From Methyloceanibacter caenitepidi (lineage in GTDB: Bacteria; Pseudomonadota; Alphaproteobacteria; Rhizobiales; Methyloligellaceae), in assembly GCF_000828475.1 (NCBI RefSeq), contig NZ_AP014648.1:1240001-1304000 (forward strand): a DNA stretch of 64,000 bases. Direction: 5' to 3'. Below the pieces are notes generated by a model, which saw nothing but the letters and a program-made list of their open reading frames with translations, did not search any database and was not told where the DNA came from. Positions 18,425 through 27,367 of the stretch are shown piece by piece. The first letter of the stretch is position 1; each line of letters begins with the position of its first letter. The translations under genes were made by a program, and so were the position numbers.

Positions 18425-19301
18425 TGTTTCGCTCGCTCCGCTATCGCGCCCCGCAAACTATGGAACGGAAGTGACCACGGAGGGCTGGCCCGTCCGCGCG
18501 CTTCTGATCGGCGTCGCGATTGCGTTCCTCGCGCTGTTCCTGTTGCTGCCTCTCGCCGCCGTGTTCGTCGAGGCGTTCCGCGCGGGCACATCGGCCTATC
18601 TCAACGCCATCACCGCTCCCGATGGACGTGCGGCGATCTGGCTGACGCTGCTCGTCGCAGTCATCGCCGTGCCGGCCAATCTCGTATTCGGTCTTGCAGC
18701 CGCCTGGGCCATTGCGAAGTTCGAGTTCCGCGGCAAGAGCTTCGTCAACGCGCTCATCGATCTGCCGTTCTCGGTCTCGCCGGTCATCGCGGGCCTTATC
18801 TACGTGCTGCTGTTCGGCGCGCAGGGATATTTTGGGTCCTACCTGCAGAGTCACGGCATACAGATCGTATTCGCGCTCCCGGGCATCGTGCTTGCGACGA
18901 TCTTCGTCACCGTGCCGTTCGTCGCGCGCGAGCTCGTTCCCCTGATGCAGGAGCAAGGCACGCAGGACGAGGAGGCGGCCTTGTCGCTCGGCGCCAGCGG
19001 CTGGCAGACCTTCTTCAAGGTGACGCTACCGAACGTGCGCTGGGCCTTGCTCTATGGCGTCGTGCTTTGCAACGCGCGCGCCATGGGAGAGTTCGGCGCC
19101 GTTTCGGTGGTCTCGGGCCACATCAGGGGTAGAACCAACACGATGCCTCTGCATGTCGAGATTCTATACAACGAATACAATTTCGCGGCCGCCTTCGCGG
19201 TGGCGTCGCTTCTCGCGCTTCTCGCGCTCATCACACTCATTGTCAAAGCCACGCTGGAGTGGCGTTACGCCGACCAAATCGCCGCCTCGCGCCGGCATTA
19301 G
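18417..19301 (+). CDS. cysW: Sulfate ABC transporter permease CysW
   Basis: A 294-residue permease partner of CysT with six predicted helices. It shows [22 protein letters not shown], then the EAA loop [17 protein letters not shown] and the characteristic [18 protein letters not shown]. It starts 8 bp inside the CysT gene, and AGGAGG in the end of that gene serves as ribosome site. The stop overlaps the AGGAG site of the ATPase gene, so the four transporter genes are one tightly coupled operon. Confidence 0.93.
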   Translation: MTDVSLAPLSRPANYGTEVTTEGWPVRALLIGVAIAFLALFLLLPLAAVFVEAFRAGTSAYLNAITAPDGRAAIWLTLLVAVIAVPANLVFGLAAAWAIAKFEFRGKSFVNALIDLPFSVSPVIAGLIYVLLFGAQGYFGSYLQSHGIQIVFALPGIVLATIFVTVPFVARELVPLMQEQGTQDEEAALSLGASGWQTFFKVTLPNVRWALLYGVVLCNARAMGEFGAVSVVSGHIRGRTNTMPLHVEILYNEYNFAAAFAVASLLALLALITLIVKATLEWRYADQIAASRRH

Positions 19302-19310
19302 GAGACGATC

Positions 19311-20417
19311 ATGGACGCCTGGGTTTCGAAGAACTTTGATCAATTGCCAAGTCAACGGCAGCATCACCTGGAAGAGAGACCAATGGATGTCACGGTAGAG
19401 AATGTCGTCCGCACATTCGGAACCACGGCGGCACTGCATGGCGTGTCGCTCCACATCCGTGCCGGCGAGTTGATCGCCTTGCTGGGGCCGTCAGGCTCGG
19501 GCAAGACGACGCTTCTGCGTATCCTCGCCGGTCTCGATGCGCCGACCTCGGGGCGCGTCCTGTTCGACCGCGACGACGCGCTCAAGCTCACGGTTCAGGA
19601 GCGGAACGTGGGTCTCGTGTTCCAGAGCTATGCCTTGTTCCGGCATATGACCGTGTTGGAGAATGTCGGCTTCGGCTTGAGTGTTCGTCCGAGATCGCGG
19701 CGCCCCAGCCGAAGCGAGATCAAGAGGCGGGCTCTGGAGCTCCTCGACCTCGTGCAACTGTCTGGGCTCGACACGCGGTATCCCACGCAACTTTCCGGGG
19801 GACAGCGCCAGCGTGTGGCCTTCGCCCGGGCTCTCGCCATCGAACCGCGCGTGCTTTTGCTCGATGAGCCATTCGGGGCGCTCGACGCTAAAGTTCGCCG
19901 CGATCTGAGGCGGTGGCTGCGCGAGATCCACGACCAGACCGGTCATACCACCGTGTTCGTGACGCACGATCAGGAAGAGGCGCTCGAGCTTGCCGACCGG
20001 GTTGTCGTCCTGAACAATGGAAAGATCGAGCAGGTCGGCACGCCTGACGAGATATACGACTCGCCGAACTCCCCATACGTATTCTCGTTCATTGGCGAAT
20101 CGAGCGTCCTGTCAGTGAGCGTCGATAGCGGCGAGGTTTGGCTCGGCGGCCGCCGCCTCGGCATTCCCGCCTGCGGCCTCGGCGATGGTCCCGGACAGCT
20201 TTTCCTGAGGCCCCATGACATCGACGTGGTCCCTTCAGACGGCGACGGCATCTTTGGGACCTTCACGGCGGTTCGGCGCCATGGGGGGGCGCACCGCTTT
20301 GAGCTGGAGGTTGACGGAACCGAGGAGCGGATCGAGGTCGAGCTGCCGTCTCATGTGGATCGGGCGGTCGGGGACACTGTTGGCGTCCTGCCACGGCGAT
20401 GGCGAGTCTTTGCGTAG
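19311..20417 (+). CDS. cysA: Sulfate ABC transporter ATPase CysA
   Basis: ATPase of the sulfate/thiosulfate importer. It has Walker A GPSGSGKTT, Q-loop VFQSYALF, signature LSGGQRQR, Walker B LLLDEPFGALD and the H-loop TVFVTHDQ. The C-terminal regulatory part carries the FLRPHDIDV typical of CysA. Two starts compete: ATG 19311 with a strong AGGAG seven bases away (368 residues), and ATG 19383 (344 residues), which begins where family homology begins. I list the first because of its ribosome site; the extra 24 residues look non-conserved. Confidence 0.93.
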   Translation: MDAWVSKNFDQLPSQRQHHLEERPMDVTVENVVRTFGTTAALHGVSLHIRAGELIALLGPSGSGKTTLLRILAGLDAPTSGRVLFDRDDALKLTVQERNVGLVFQSYALFRHMTVLENVGFGLSVRPRSRRPSRSEIKRRALELLDLVQLSGLDTRYPTQLSGGQRQRVAFARALAIEPRVLLLDEPFGALDAKVRRDLRRWLREIHDQTGHTTVFVTHDQEEALELADRVVVLNNGKIEQVGTPDEIYDSPNSPYVFSFIGESSVLSVSVDSGEVWLGGRRLGIPACGLGDGPGQLFLRPHDIDVVPSDGDGIFGTFTAVRRHGGAHRFELEVDGTEERIEVELPSHVDRAVGDTVGVLPRRWRVFA

Positions 20418-20483
20418 CGCACGCCGGCACAGTCGTTTCGCCGTTCAGTCTACCGTCATAGTCGGCATGGGAGGGCTCATTCC

Positions 20484-22229
20484 TTGACCTTCGCCCAATC
20501 AGCGACACTGGCCCTGCTGGCCGGCTTGCTGGCCGCTTTCGCGGTGGATCGCTTCCGGATCGAGATTGTTGCTGTCACAGGATTGGCCGTGGGCGTCCTG
20601 TTAGGGGTTGTTCCGCCTGGCAAGGTGTTCAGCGGGTTTACAAATCCGGCGGTCATCACCGTTGCGGAGATCCTGATACTCGTCGGGCTCATCTCACGTT
20701 CCTCGCTGATGGACAGGGTGGCGGACCGCTTAGCGCCCCTCGCGACATCGGAGCTGCGGACTGTCGCGCTCGTTTGCTGCCTCGGCGCCGTGACCTCGGT
20801 GTTTATGAACAATATCGGCGCGCTGGCCCTTTGGGCGCCTGTTGCGCTGTCGCTTTGCCGTTTGAGCGGCGTGGCCCCCGGCAGCGTCTTGATGCCGCTC
20901 TCGTTTGCCACACTTCTCGGTGGGACCTGCTCGCTGATCGGCACGCCGGCCAATCTCGTCGTCTCCGGATTTCAGAACGAGGCGGTTGGCAGGCCGTTCA
21001 CCTTCTTCGAGCTTGCTTGGGTCGGCGTGCCCATCACGCTGATTGGCCTGGTGTGGCTCATATCCGCGGCGCCCCACTTGCTGGCGGCACGTGGCCTGCA
21101 GATTTCAGCTGAGGACCAGGATCAAGCCAGACGTTTTTTCGCCGAACTGGAGGTAGGGGAGGGGTCGCCCCTCGTGGATTTATCCATCGCCGAAGCGGAG
21201 AACGAGCTGCACGGCCTCATCCATTCCTACCTCCGTGACGGACGCCACCTGTTCGGCAGCCGCGAACGTCATGCCGTTCACGCCGGAGATGTGCTGCTGG
21301 TCGAAGCAGCCGCGCAGGTGATCGCGGATGCAAGTTTACGGGGAAAAGCGCGCCTGTCCGAGCCCGACAAAGTGGGCCCGGGTGAGACGTGGGTCGAAGC
21401 GATCGTGCTTCCACACAGCACGATCGTCGGCTCGACGGCGCATACGATCGAGGCGTTCTCCAACAAGGGCATTCGGATCGTCGCAATGGCGACGCGCCTG
21501 CAGAGGATCGAGGGGCGGCTGGCCGACCTTCAGGCGCGAGTCGGGGACATCTTGCTGCTTCGCGGAGAGCCGGGCGCCATTGGCCAGGCGCTGGAGGATG
21601 TCGATTGCCTCCAGTTGACCCCCCGGACCAATTTCGCGGACGCCACATATGGGCGGCGGATTCTGATCGCATTCGGCGGTGCGATCGCGCTTGCGGCGAC
21701 AAACCTGGTGCCACCGGAGCTCGCGTTCGGTGCGGCGCTTCTCGTGCTCGCCTTGGGTTGTGACCTCGACCTTAGAACAGCCGTCAGCGACCTGAACTGG
21801 CCCGTTCTCATCATGCTGGCCGCGATGATCCCCATTGGCGATGCCGTCGCATCGACGGGTCTCGCCGACATCATCGCGCAGCGCGCCCTGACGTCGATCG
21901 GGTCAACCGACCCGATGGCCCTTATCGCAATCGTGCTGTTCACCGCTCTCGCCATGACGCCGTTCGTGAATAATGTCTCGGCGGCCGTGGCGCTTGCGCC
22001 GATCGCTGTGGCGATCGCGCAAACCGTGGGAGTCCCGCCGGAGCCACTGCTTGTCGCCGTTGCCATCGGTGTATCGCTCGATTTCATCACGCCCTTCGGC
22101 CACCACAACAACACCCTCGTGATGAGCATCGGGAACTACAGGTTCGGCGATTTCCCGCGCGTGGGCCTTCTTCTGACGATCTCCACGACCGTCCCCGCCA
22201 TCGTCCTGATCTTGTTGGCCTTTGGCTGA
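20484..22229 (+). CDS. SLC13/DASS-type anion permease with two TrkA-C domains
   Basis: A 581-residue inner-membrane permease: two hydrophobic halves (about 1-205 and 385-581) around a cytoplasmic insert with two TrkA-C (RCK_C) domains. The half-signatures FMNNIGALALWAPVAL and TPFVNNVSAAVALAPIA, and SLIGTPANLVVSGF, are typical. Proteins of this form are often sulfate or dicarboxylate permeases. The start is a TTG at 20484, decided by GGGAGGG upstream and the absence of an in-frame ATG. It lies 66 bp after CysA, so it is probably part of the sulfate operon and a second sulfate route. Confidence 0.88.
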   Translation: MTFAQSATLALLAGLLAAFAVDRFRIEIVAVTGLAVGVLLGVVPPGKVFSGFTNPAVITVAEILILVGLISRSSLMDRVADRLAPLATSELRTVALVCCLGAVTSVFMNNIGALALWAPVALSLCRLSGVAPGSVLMPLSFATLLGGTCSLIGTPANLVVSGFQNEAVGRPFTFFELAWVGVPITLIGLVWLISAAPHLLAARGLQISAEDQDQARRFFAELEVGEGSPLVDLSIAEAENELHGLIHSYLRDGRHLFGSRERHAVHAGDVLLVEAAAQVIADASLRGKARLSEPDKVGPGETWVEAIVLPHSTIVGSTAHTIEAFSNKGIRIVAMATRLQRIEGRLADLQARVGDILLLRGEPGAIGQALEDVDCLQLTPRTNFADATYGRRILIAFGGAIALAATNLVPPELAFGAALLVLALGCDLDLRTAVSDLNWPVLIMLAAMIPIGDAVASTGLADIIAQRALTSIGSTDPMALIAIVLFTALAMTPFVNNVSAAVALAPIAVAIAQTVGVPPEPLLVAVAIGVSLDFITPFGHHNNTLVMSIGNYRFGDFPRVGLLLTISTTVPAIVLILLAFG

Positions 22230-22317
22230 GGCCTTGTGCCGCGGCGGCGCCTTCAGCACGCCCAGCCTCCTCTGGAGAACGGTTTTTCCCGATGTGGCCC
22301 ACAATTAGAAACTCCGT

Positions 22318-22355
22318 CGCTTGATAAACTATATAAACTCGGTAGAGTTTTAGGT
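22318..22355 (+). promoter_or_regulatory. Shared promoter/operator element, copy 2 (porin)
   Basis: Identical to 16486-16523 in its first 12 and last 13 bases, with the same overall length. TTGATA (22321-22326) and TAGAGT (22343-22348) are again 16 bp apart. It gives the porin its own promoter although it follows the permease on the same strand. The 5' leader to the ATG at 22411 would be about 55 bases. Confidence 0.7.
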
Positions 22356-22410
22356 GTATAGCTGGCCGAACGAAAAAATAGGCCCAATTTCAATTAGATG
22401 GAGCGGGGAC

Positions 22411-23796
22411 ATGGTGCAGGGACTGGACAAGACATGGTTGGAGCTGCTGCGAAAGGGAGCTCGGGAAGCCGGCCTCTATATGCTTGCCGGCGCTGCTGCG
22501 CTTGGCGTTGCCACGGGGAGCGCGCCGGCGGTGCAAGCGCAAGGGCTCACGGAGGCGCAGTACCAGCGCCTGAAGAGTGAAGTGAAGAAGGAACTCGCCG
22601 AGGAAGGCGGCACCGATCTAAAGGTCAAATGGAAAGGCGCGCCTGAGCTTTCCAGTTCCGACGGCAAGTTCAAGTTCAAGGTCCGTGGGCGCCTGAACGT
22701 GGACTATAACGGTATCGACCAGGACGAGGCCATCACCGGCGATCCCGACGTAAGCGCGGTCGAACTGCGCCGTGCACGCATCGGCGTGGAGGGCGTCGTC
22801 TTCTCGGACGTTGGCTACAAGTTCGAGATCGACTTCGCCGGCGACGGTGCCTCCGTAAAAGATGCGTACATCGAGTATAGCGGTCTGCCCTTCGACATCA
22901 CCGTCGGTAACTTCAAGCCGTACAACTCGCTCGAGGAGATGATGAGCGCCAACTATCTGACGTTCATGGAGCGCGCGGCATTCATCGAGGCGTTCGGGCT
23001 CGACCGTTTGATCGGTGCAGGACTTTCCTACGATCAGAACAAGCATTGGACATTGTCGGCCGGTGTGTTCGCCACGACACCTGAGAGCGACCAGGTTACA
23101 TTCTACGAAGACGGTACGACGTTCTCGTCGCGCCTCACGGTCGCCCCCATAAATGAGGAACGCCGGGTGGTCCATCTCGGCGCGAGCGTCCGACAACGCG
23201 ATGCCGCCGGTGAACCGCGTGACGGCGTAACCGAGAATCTGTTCCGCTATCGGGCGCGGGGCGCGGATCTGCACCTTGCGGACCGTTTCATCGAGACGCC
23301 CTACATCGGCGAGTCGGATACGTTCTGGGGACTGGAGGGAGCAGTCGTGTGGGGCTCCTTCTCGATCCAGGGCGAATACTCGCAGAACAAGGTCGACGTC
23401 GCCTCCTCGATCGCCAATGTCAGTCCCACCTACGATGGCTGGTATATCGACGCGAGCTACTTCCTGACCGGTGAAACGCGTCCCTACAAAGACGGCGTTT
23501 TCGGACGCGTGAAGGTCAACAACCCTGTCTTCGACGGCGGTGGCTGGGGCGCGTGGCAGATCGCCGGCCGTTACGACGTGCTCGATCTTTCGGATCAGGC
23601 GGCTGCCATCGCTGCCGGCGGCGTGGTCAGCTGCGCTGCCTGCGGTGAGCAGAAGACCTGGCTCGTCGGTGTCAACTGGTACCTCAATGATTACACCCGG
23701 CTCATGCTCAACGTGAATCAGTCGGAGATCGCGGGCGGGATCAACGACGGAGCCGAGGTCACCGGTGTGGGCATGCGCGCCCAAATCGACTGGTAG
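22411..23796 (+). CDS. Outer-membrane porin of the OprO/OprP type
   Basis: A 461-residue beta-barrel protein. After a signal region (ending near AVQAQ) comes a short coiled-coil-like segment (TEAQYQRLKSEVKKELAEE), then alternating strands including FKFKVRGRLNVDYNG, VELRRARIGVEGVVF, VGNFKPYNSLEEMMS and the final GMRAQIDW ending in Trp, all as in polyphosphate/phosphate-selective porins. The start is ATG 22411 after GGAGCGGGG; a GTG at 22354 lies on the likely transcription start and is rejected. Sharing a promoter element with the sulfate-binding protein suggests it admits sulfate or a related oxyanion. Confidence 0.88.
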   Translation: MVQGLDKTWLELLRKGAREAGLYMLAGAAALGVATGSAPAVQAQGLTEAQYQRLKSEVKKELAEEGGTDLKVKWKGAPELSSSDGKFKFKVRGRLNVDYNGIDQDEAITGDPDVSAVELRRARIGVEGVVFSDVGYKFEIDFAGDGASVKDAYIEYSGLPFDITVGNFKPYNSLEEMMSANYLTFMERAAFIEAFGLDRLIGAGLSYDQNKHWTLSAGVFATTPESDQVTFYEDGTTFSSRLTVAPINEERRVVHLGASVRQRDAAGEPRDGVTENLFRYRARGADLHLADRFIETPYIGESDTFWGLEGAVVWGSFSIQGEYSQNKVDVASSIANVSPTYDGWYIDASYFLTGETRPYKDGVFGRVKVNNPVFDGGGWGAWQIAGRYDVLDLSDQAAAIAAGGVVSCAACGEQKTWLVGVNWYLNDYTRLMLNVNQSEIAGGINDGAEVTGVGMRAQIDW

Positions 23797-23849
23797 CCAA
23801 CTCCCCATCGAGGGTCTGATTCCTTCTCCTTGGAGAAGCCGATTGCAGG

Positions 23850-23878
23850 GGCCGCCCCGTTTGGGCGGCCGTCTCTTT
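23850..23878 (+). terminator. Terminator-like hairpin after the porin
   Basis: A perfect 8-bp stem ggccgccc/gggcggcc (23850-23857 and 23863-23870) with a 5-base loop is followed by the T-rich gtctcttt. It lies 54 bp after the porin stop. The T-run is interrupted, so termination may be partial. Confidence 0.65.
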
Positions 23879-23894
23879 GCCATGCGAGGTCGGA

Positions 23895-25283
23895 ATGATG
23901 CTTCGGAAGCAACGCTTCTCAGTTTGCGTGATTGGCGGCGGGTTCACCGGGGGCGTAGCGGCGATTGCTTGCCTCCAACGCATAGAGGAACCTTTTCGTC
24001 TGACCATCGTCGAGCCTCGCGGATCGTTAGGGCGTGGCGTCGCCTATGGTGGTCACCATCCGCTCCACTTGCTCAATGTCAGGACTCGCGACCTTTCGGC
24101 GTATCCCGACAAGCCCGGCGACTTTCTGCATTGGGCCTTTCGGCACTTGGACCAAGGCGAAAACGATCCAGCTCTCTTGGAAGGATTGGGCCACACATTC
24201 CTTCCCCGCCAGTTGTTCGGAGAGTACGTCCGGCAACGGCTCATGGAGACTGTCGACGGCCGGCCGGATGCTCAATTCAATGTGCTCACCGGAACGGCCC
24301 TGTCGTGCCGTCGCGAAGGAGCCGCCTTTGTCGTTCGCACTGATAACGCCGAGGCGATCCGGGCCGACGTGGTGATCCTCGCGACGGCCTATGGCCTCCC
24401 TGCCGAACATGGAGACGGGGCGCTTTCGCCGTTTGGCAATGTTTCGCCCAATCGCTTCGCCCAAGCGCAATCTCTGATCTTGATCGGCTCGGGCCTCACG
24501 ATGGTGGACGTGCTGCGAACCGCACGCCGCGAAGGCTTCGCCGGCGATGCGATCGTGATGTCGCGCAGAGGGCAACTGCCGCGAGAACATGCCGCGAAAG
24601 GCGTGGTTCCGAAGGAGATGGCGATCCCGGCGACCAAAAGCCTCGCCCGGTTGACCACATCCGTGCGCATCGCTTGCGAAGCGGCCGAGGCTTATGGAAC
24701 GCCGTGGCAGGCCGTGATCAATGGCCTGCGGGCGTCTGTTCCTGGCATCTGGCGGCAACTGAGTGTCGCGGAACAGGCTCGCTTCATCCGCCATGCGCGG
24801 CCATTTTGGGATGCCCATCGGCACAGACTGCCGTCGGAGGTTCATCGGCAGCTCCAGTCCGAGCTCGATGAAGGACGTTTGCGTCTCATGCGCGCTCGCG
24901 TTCTCGACGTCGACGCGTCGGAAACGGGGTTCACAGTAAGTTTCAAACCTCGAGGCGTCGCATCGGTGGAGAGATTGAACGTGGATCTGGCCTTCGACTG
25001 CAGAGGCTACAAACCGGAACTTCGTTCGCCGCTCATCGGAAGCTTGATTGATGAGAATCTCGCCCGGCGGGATCCTCACGATCTGGGGCTCACCGTGGAG
25101 CCCGACGGGCGCGTATTGGGGTTGCTGGGCAAGCCTACACCGGGACTCTATGCGCTCGGCCCACTCGGCCAGGGTACGCTGTGGGAGATCACAGCCGTAC
25201 CCGAGATCGTACGTCAAGCCGACCTTGCGGCATCGCAGATCGCTGGCCAGCTGCCGCTCGTCGACCTCGCAATGCCCGCTTAG
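23895..25283 (+). CDS. FAD/NAD(P)-binding oxidoreductase-like protein
   Basis: A 462-residue flavoprotein. The N-terminal dinucleotide fold VCVIGGGFTG (about 10-20) is followed by LTIVEPRGSLGRGVAYG and HLLNVRTRDLSAYPD, a pattern known from the YdhS-like FAD-NAD(P)-binding family. A second GxGxT motif, LILIGSGLTMVDVL, lies near residue 200, and the end has GLYALGPLGQGTLWEITAVPEIR-like sequence. The start is ATG 23895 with GAGG seven bases upstream. It follows the porin terminator on the same strand and may be read through from it. The reaction is unknown; similar genes often sit near sulfur or siderophore genes. Confidence 0.82.
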   Translation: MMLRKQRFSVCVIGGGFTGGVAAIACLQRIEEPFRLTIVEPRGSLGRGVAYGGHHPLHLLNVRTRDLSAYPDKPGDFLHWAFRHLDQGENDPALLEGLGHTFLPRQLFGEYVRQRLMETVDGRPDAQFNVLTGTALSCRREGAAFVVRTDNAEAIRADVVILATAYGLPAEHGDGALSPFGNVSPNRFAQAQSLILIGSGLTMVDVLRTARREGFAGDAIVMSRRGQLPREHAAKGVVPKEMAIPATKSLARLTTSVRIACEAAEAYGTPWQAVINGLRASVPGIWRQLSVAEQARFIRHARPFWDAHRHRLPSEVHRQLQSELDEGRLRLMRARVLDVDASETGFTVSFKPRGVASVERLNVDLAFDCRGYKPELRSPLIGSLIDENLARRDPHDLGLTVEPDGRVLGLLGKPTPGLYALGPLGQGTLWEITAVPEIVRQADLAASQIAGQLPLVDLAMPA

Positions 25284-25462
25284 GGTCAAAATCGGACCTC
25301 GGAGCGTAGCTGGCTCACGTCAGCTCCGTGCCAAGAGGGGCCGCCAGGGTTGGAGTCGAGCACGCCTGGTCTGTGTCGATCGCGTTTGTCTGGTCACTCG
25401 GCATCAGTTTCCGATCAAGCATGCAGACAGGCTCTAGCCGTGTTGACGGCCGGTCTTCCTGC

Positions 25463-26356
25463 TCAGCCCCGGTGGCGCAGCGCATCGACCAGGAGGGTAA
25501 AGGCCGAGGTCGGTTGCCTTCGGCTTGGATAGTAGAGGCGGTATCCAGGCCAAGGCGGGCACCAATCGTCAAGCACCCGTGTCAACCGTCCGTCGGCAAG
25601 ATGAGGCTGAGCTACATCCTCCGGCAGATAGGCCAGGCCGAAACCAGCAAGGGCGGCATCGAGGGCAGGGAAGATGCTGTCGAAGACGAGTTGTCCCTCC
25701 ACGCGCACGTTGATCTCGTGGCCGTCCTTTTCGAATTCCCAAGCATAAAGACCGCCCTGAGCGAGGAGGCGCAGATTGATGCAGAGATGATCGACTAGAT
25801 CATGCGGGGTGATTGGCCGCCCATGCCGCGCAAGATAAGACTTCGCGCCGACCACCGCGGATCGGAGATCAGGACCAATGCGCACGGCGATCATGTCCTT
25901 TTCCACCTGTTCGCCAAAGCGAATACCCGCATCAAACCGATGGGCGACGATGTCGGTGAGGGCGTTGTCGACGGCGATCTCGACGTGGATGTCGGGATAG
26001 CTTGGCAAGAAAGCCGAAAGCTTCGGCCATAGGAGCCAGCGGACAGCGTGATCGCTTGCGGTAATGCGAATAGTTCCTGCGGGTTTCTCACGAAGCTCGC
26101 TCAGAGCTTCCAGTTCTGCCTCGATCTCATCGAACCTCGGCCCGGCGGATCGTAGCAGACGTTCCCCTGCTTCCGTCGGCGCAACACTTCGTGTCGTGCG
26201 GGTCAGGAGACGCACGCCAAGCCGTTCCTCGAAGGCACGAATTGTGTGGCTCAAAGCCGATTGGGAGATTCCCAGCTTTGCCGCCGCTTTGGTGAAGCTG
26301 CGCTCTCGTGCGACGGCAATGAAGGCTGGGAGATCGGCGACGTTCTGGCGGCTCAT
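25463..26356 (-). CDS. LysR-family transcriptional regulator
   Basis: A 297-residue LysR regulator. The N-terminal HTH is clear: FIAVARERSFTKAAAKLGISQSALSH with RTTRSVAPTEAG after it. The effector domain follows from about residue 90. It resembles the large group annotated near oxidoreductase genes. It diverges from the SMP-30-like gene across a 135-bp gap that contains a perfect palindrome two bases before its own start, which suggests self-repression and control of the divergent unit. The effector is unknown. Confidence 0.93.
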   Translation of the reverse strand: MSRQNVADLPAFIAVARERSFTKAAAKLGISQSALSHTIRAFEERLGVRLLTRTTRSVAPTEAGERLLRSAGPRFDEIEAELEALSELREKPAGTIRITASDHAVRWLLWPKLSAFLPSYPDIHVEIAVDNALTDIVAHRFDAGIRFGEQVEKDMIAVRIGPDLRSAVVGAKSYLARHGRPITPHDLVDHLCINLRLLAQGGLYAWEFEKDGHEINVRVEGQLVFDSIFPALDAALAGFGLAYLPEDVAQPHLADGRLTRVLDDWCPPWPGYRLYYPSRRQPTSAFTLLVDALRHRG

Positions 26357-26357
26357 T

Positions 26358-26374
26358 TATGAATTCCATTCATA
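26358..26374. promoter_or_regulatory. Likely LysR operator
   Basis: TATGAAT, three bases, ATTCATA: a perfect 17-bp palindrome immediately upstream of the LysR start codon, in the divergent promoter region. It contains the T-N11-A core expected for LysR sites. Its position over the regulator's own leader fits autoregulation. Confidence 0.65.
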
Positions 26375-26491
26375 GGACTATGCAGATTATACGGCCTAAT
26401 GCACGCCCGGGGCAGGGCCTAACTTAGTTCTGAGGCAGCGCACGGCCGCTCGTGCCGCGCCTCGCGAAATTGACCAATCAAGGAGCGCTGA

Positions 26492-27367
26492 ATGTCGAGA
26501 ATCACGAGCCTTCTGCTCGCGACTACGTTGGTGGCCGTCGCGAGCATTCCAAGCCTCGGCTTGGCCGCCGAATTGAAGGAAGTCTGGCGCGCGGAAGGCT
26601 TGCGTCAGCCCGAATCCGTCCTGTTCGATCCCGAGCGAAACGTGCTCTACGTATCGAATGTGGACGGCGGGCCAACCGACAAGGACGGCAAGGGCTACAT
26701 CGCGAAACTGACGCCGGATGGAAAAGTCGAGACGGCGGAATGGGTGACGGGGCTGAATGCCCCGAAGGGCCTGGGGCTTTATGGTGACCGGCTCTATGTT
26801 GCGGATATCGATCGGCTTGTCGTCATCGACATCGGTACAGGAGAGATCTCTAAAGTCTACGAGGCACCGGACGCCAAGTTCCTGAACGACATCGCCGTGG
26901 ACAAGGACGGACGCGTGTTCGTCTCGGACACGCTCACTGACACCATCTACGCACTCGACGGCAATACGTTCGGTGTATGGCTAAACAGCGGCGATCTGGC
27001 TGCGCCGAACGGTCTCTACGCCGACAACGATAAGCTGATCGTAGCGTCCTGGGGCAAAGGCGAGATGATGTCGGCAAAGCCCGACCATCTCAGGACCGTT
27101 GACCTGGACACCAAAGAGATCGCAAATCTCGGCGACGGCACCCCGATCGGCAATCTCGATGGGATCGCGCCGGATGGCGCCGGAGACTTTCTTGTCACTG
27201 ACTGGGTGGCTGGCGCTCTCTTCCGGGTCCAGCCCTCTGGAAAGGCCGAGAGACTGCTCGACCTAAACCAGGGAACCGCCGATCTCTTCTACCGAAGCGA
27301 CGAGAAGCTCGTGATGATCCCGTTCATGAACGATGGTGTTCTGGTCGCGTACCGCTTGGAGCCGTGA
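26492..27367 (+). CDS. Exported SMP-30/gluconolactonase-like beta-propeller
   Basis: A 291-residue protein with a signal peptide (cut near SLGLAA, about residue 26) and a propeller of the SMP-30/strictosidine-synthase kind: QPESVLFDPERNVLYVSN, APKGLGLYGDRLYVAD, FLNDIAVDKDGRVFVSD, NLDGIAPDGAGDFLVTD. Such proteins are often lactonases, but the calcium and catalytic residues were not checked. AAGGAG precedes the ATG. The stop overlaps the GTG start of the propeller-cytochrome c gene, so the two act together: a lactonase after a sugar dehydrogenase would be a natural sequence. Confidence 0.83.
   Translation: MSRITSLLLATTLVAVASIPSLGLAAELKEVWRAEGLRQPESVLFDPERNVLYVSNVDGGPTDKDGKGYIAKLTPDGKVETAEWVTGLNAPKGLGLYGDRLYVADIDRLVVIDIGTGEISKVYEAPDAKFLNDIAVDKDGRVFVSDTLTDTIYALDGNTFGVWLNSGDLAAPNGLYADNDKLIVASWGKGEMMSAKPDHLRTVDLDTKEIANLGDGTPIGNLDGIAPDGAGDFLVTDWVAGALFRVQPSGKAERLLDLNQGTADLFYRSDEKLVMIPFMNDGVLVAYRLEP

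Noticed and set aside
22354..22410. Alternative upstream GTG start of the porin
   Set aside because: It falls on the predicted transcription start in the shared promoter element; ATG 22411 has a good ribosome site.
24027..25289. A 420-codon minus-strand open frame
   Set aside because: Antisense shadow of the FAD protein gene, with an Arg/His-rich composition and no start signal.
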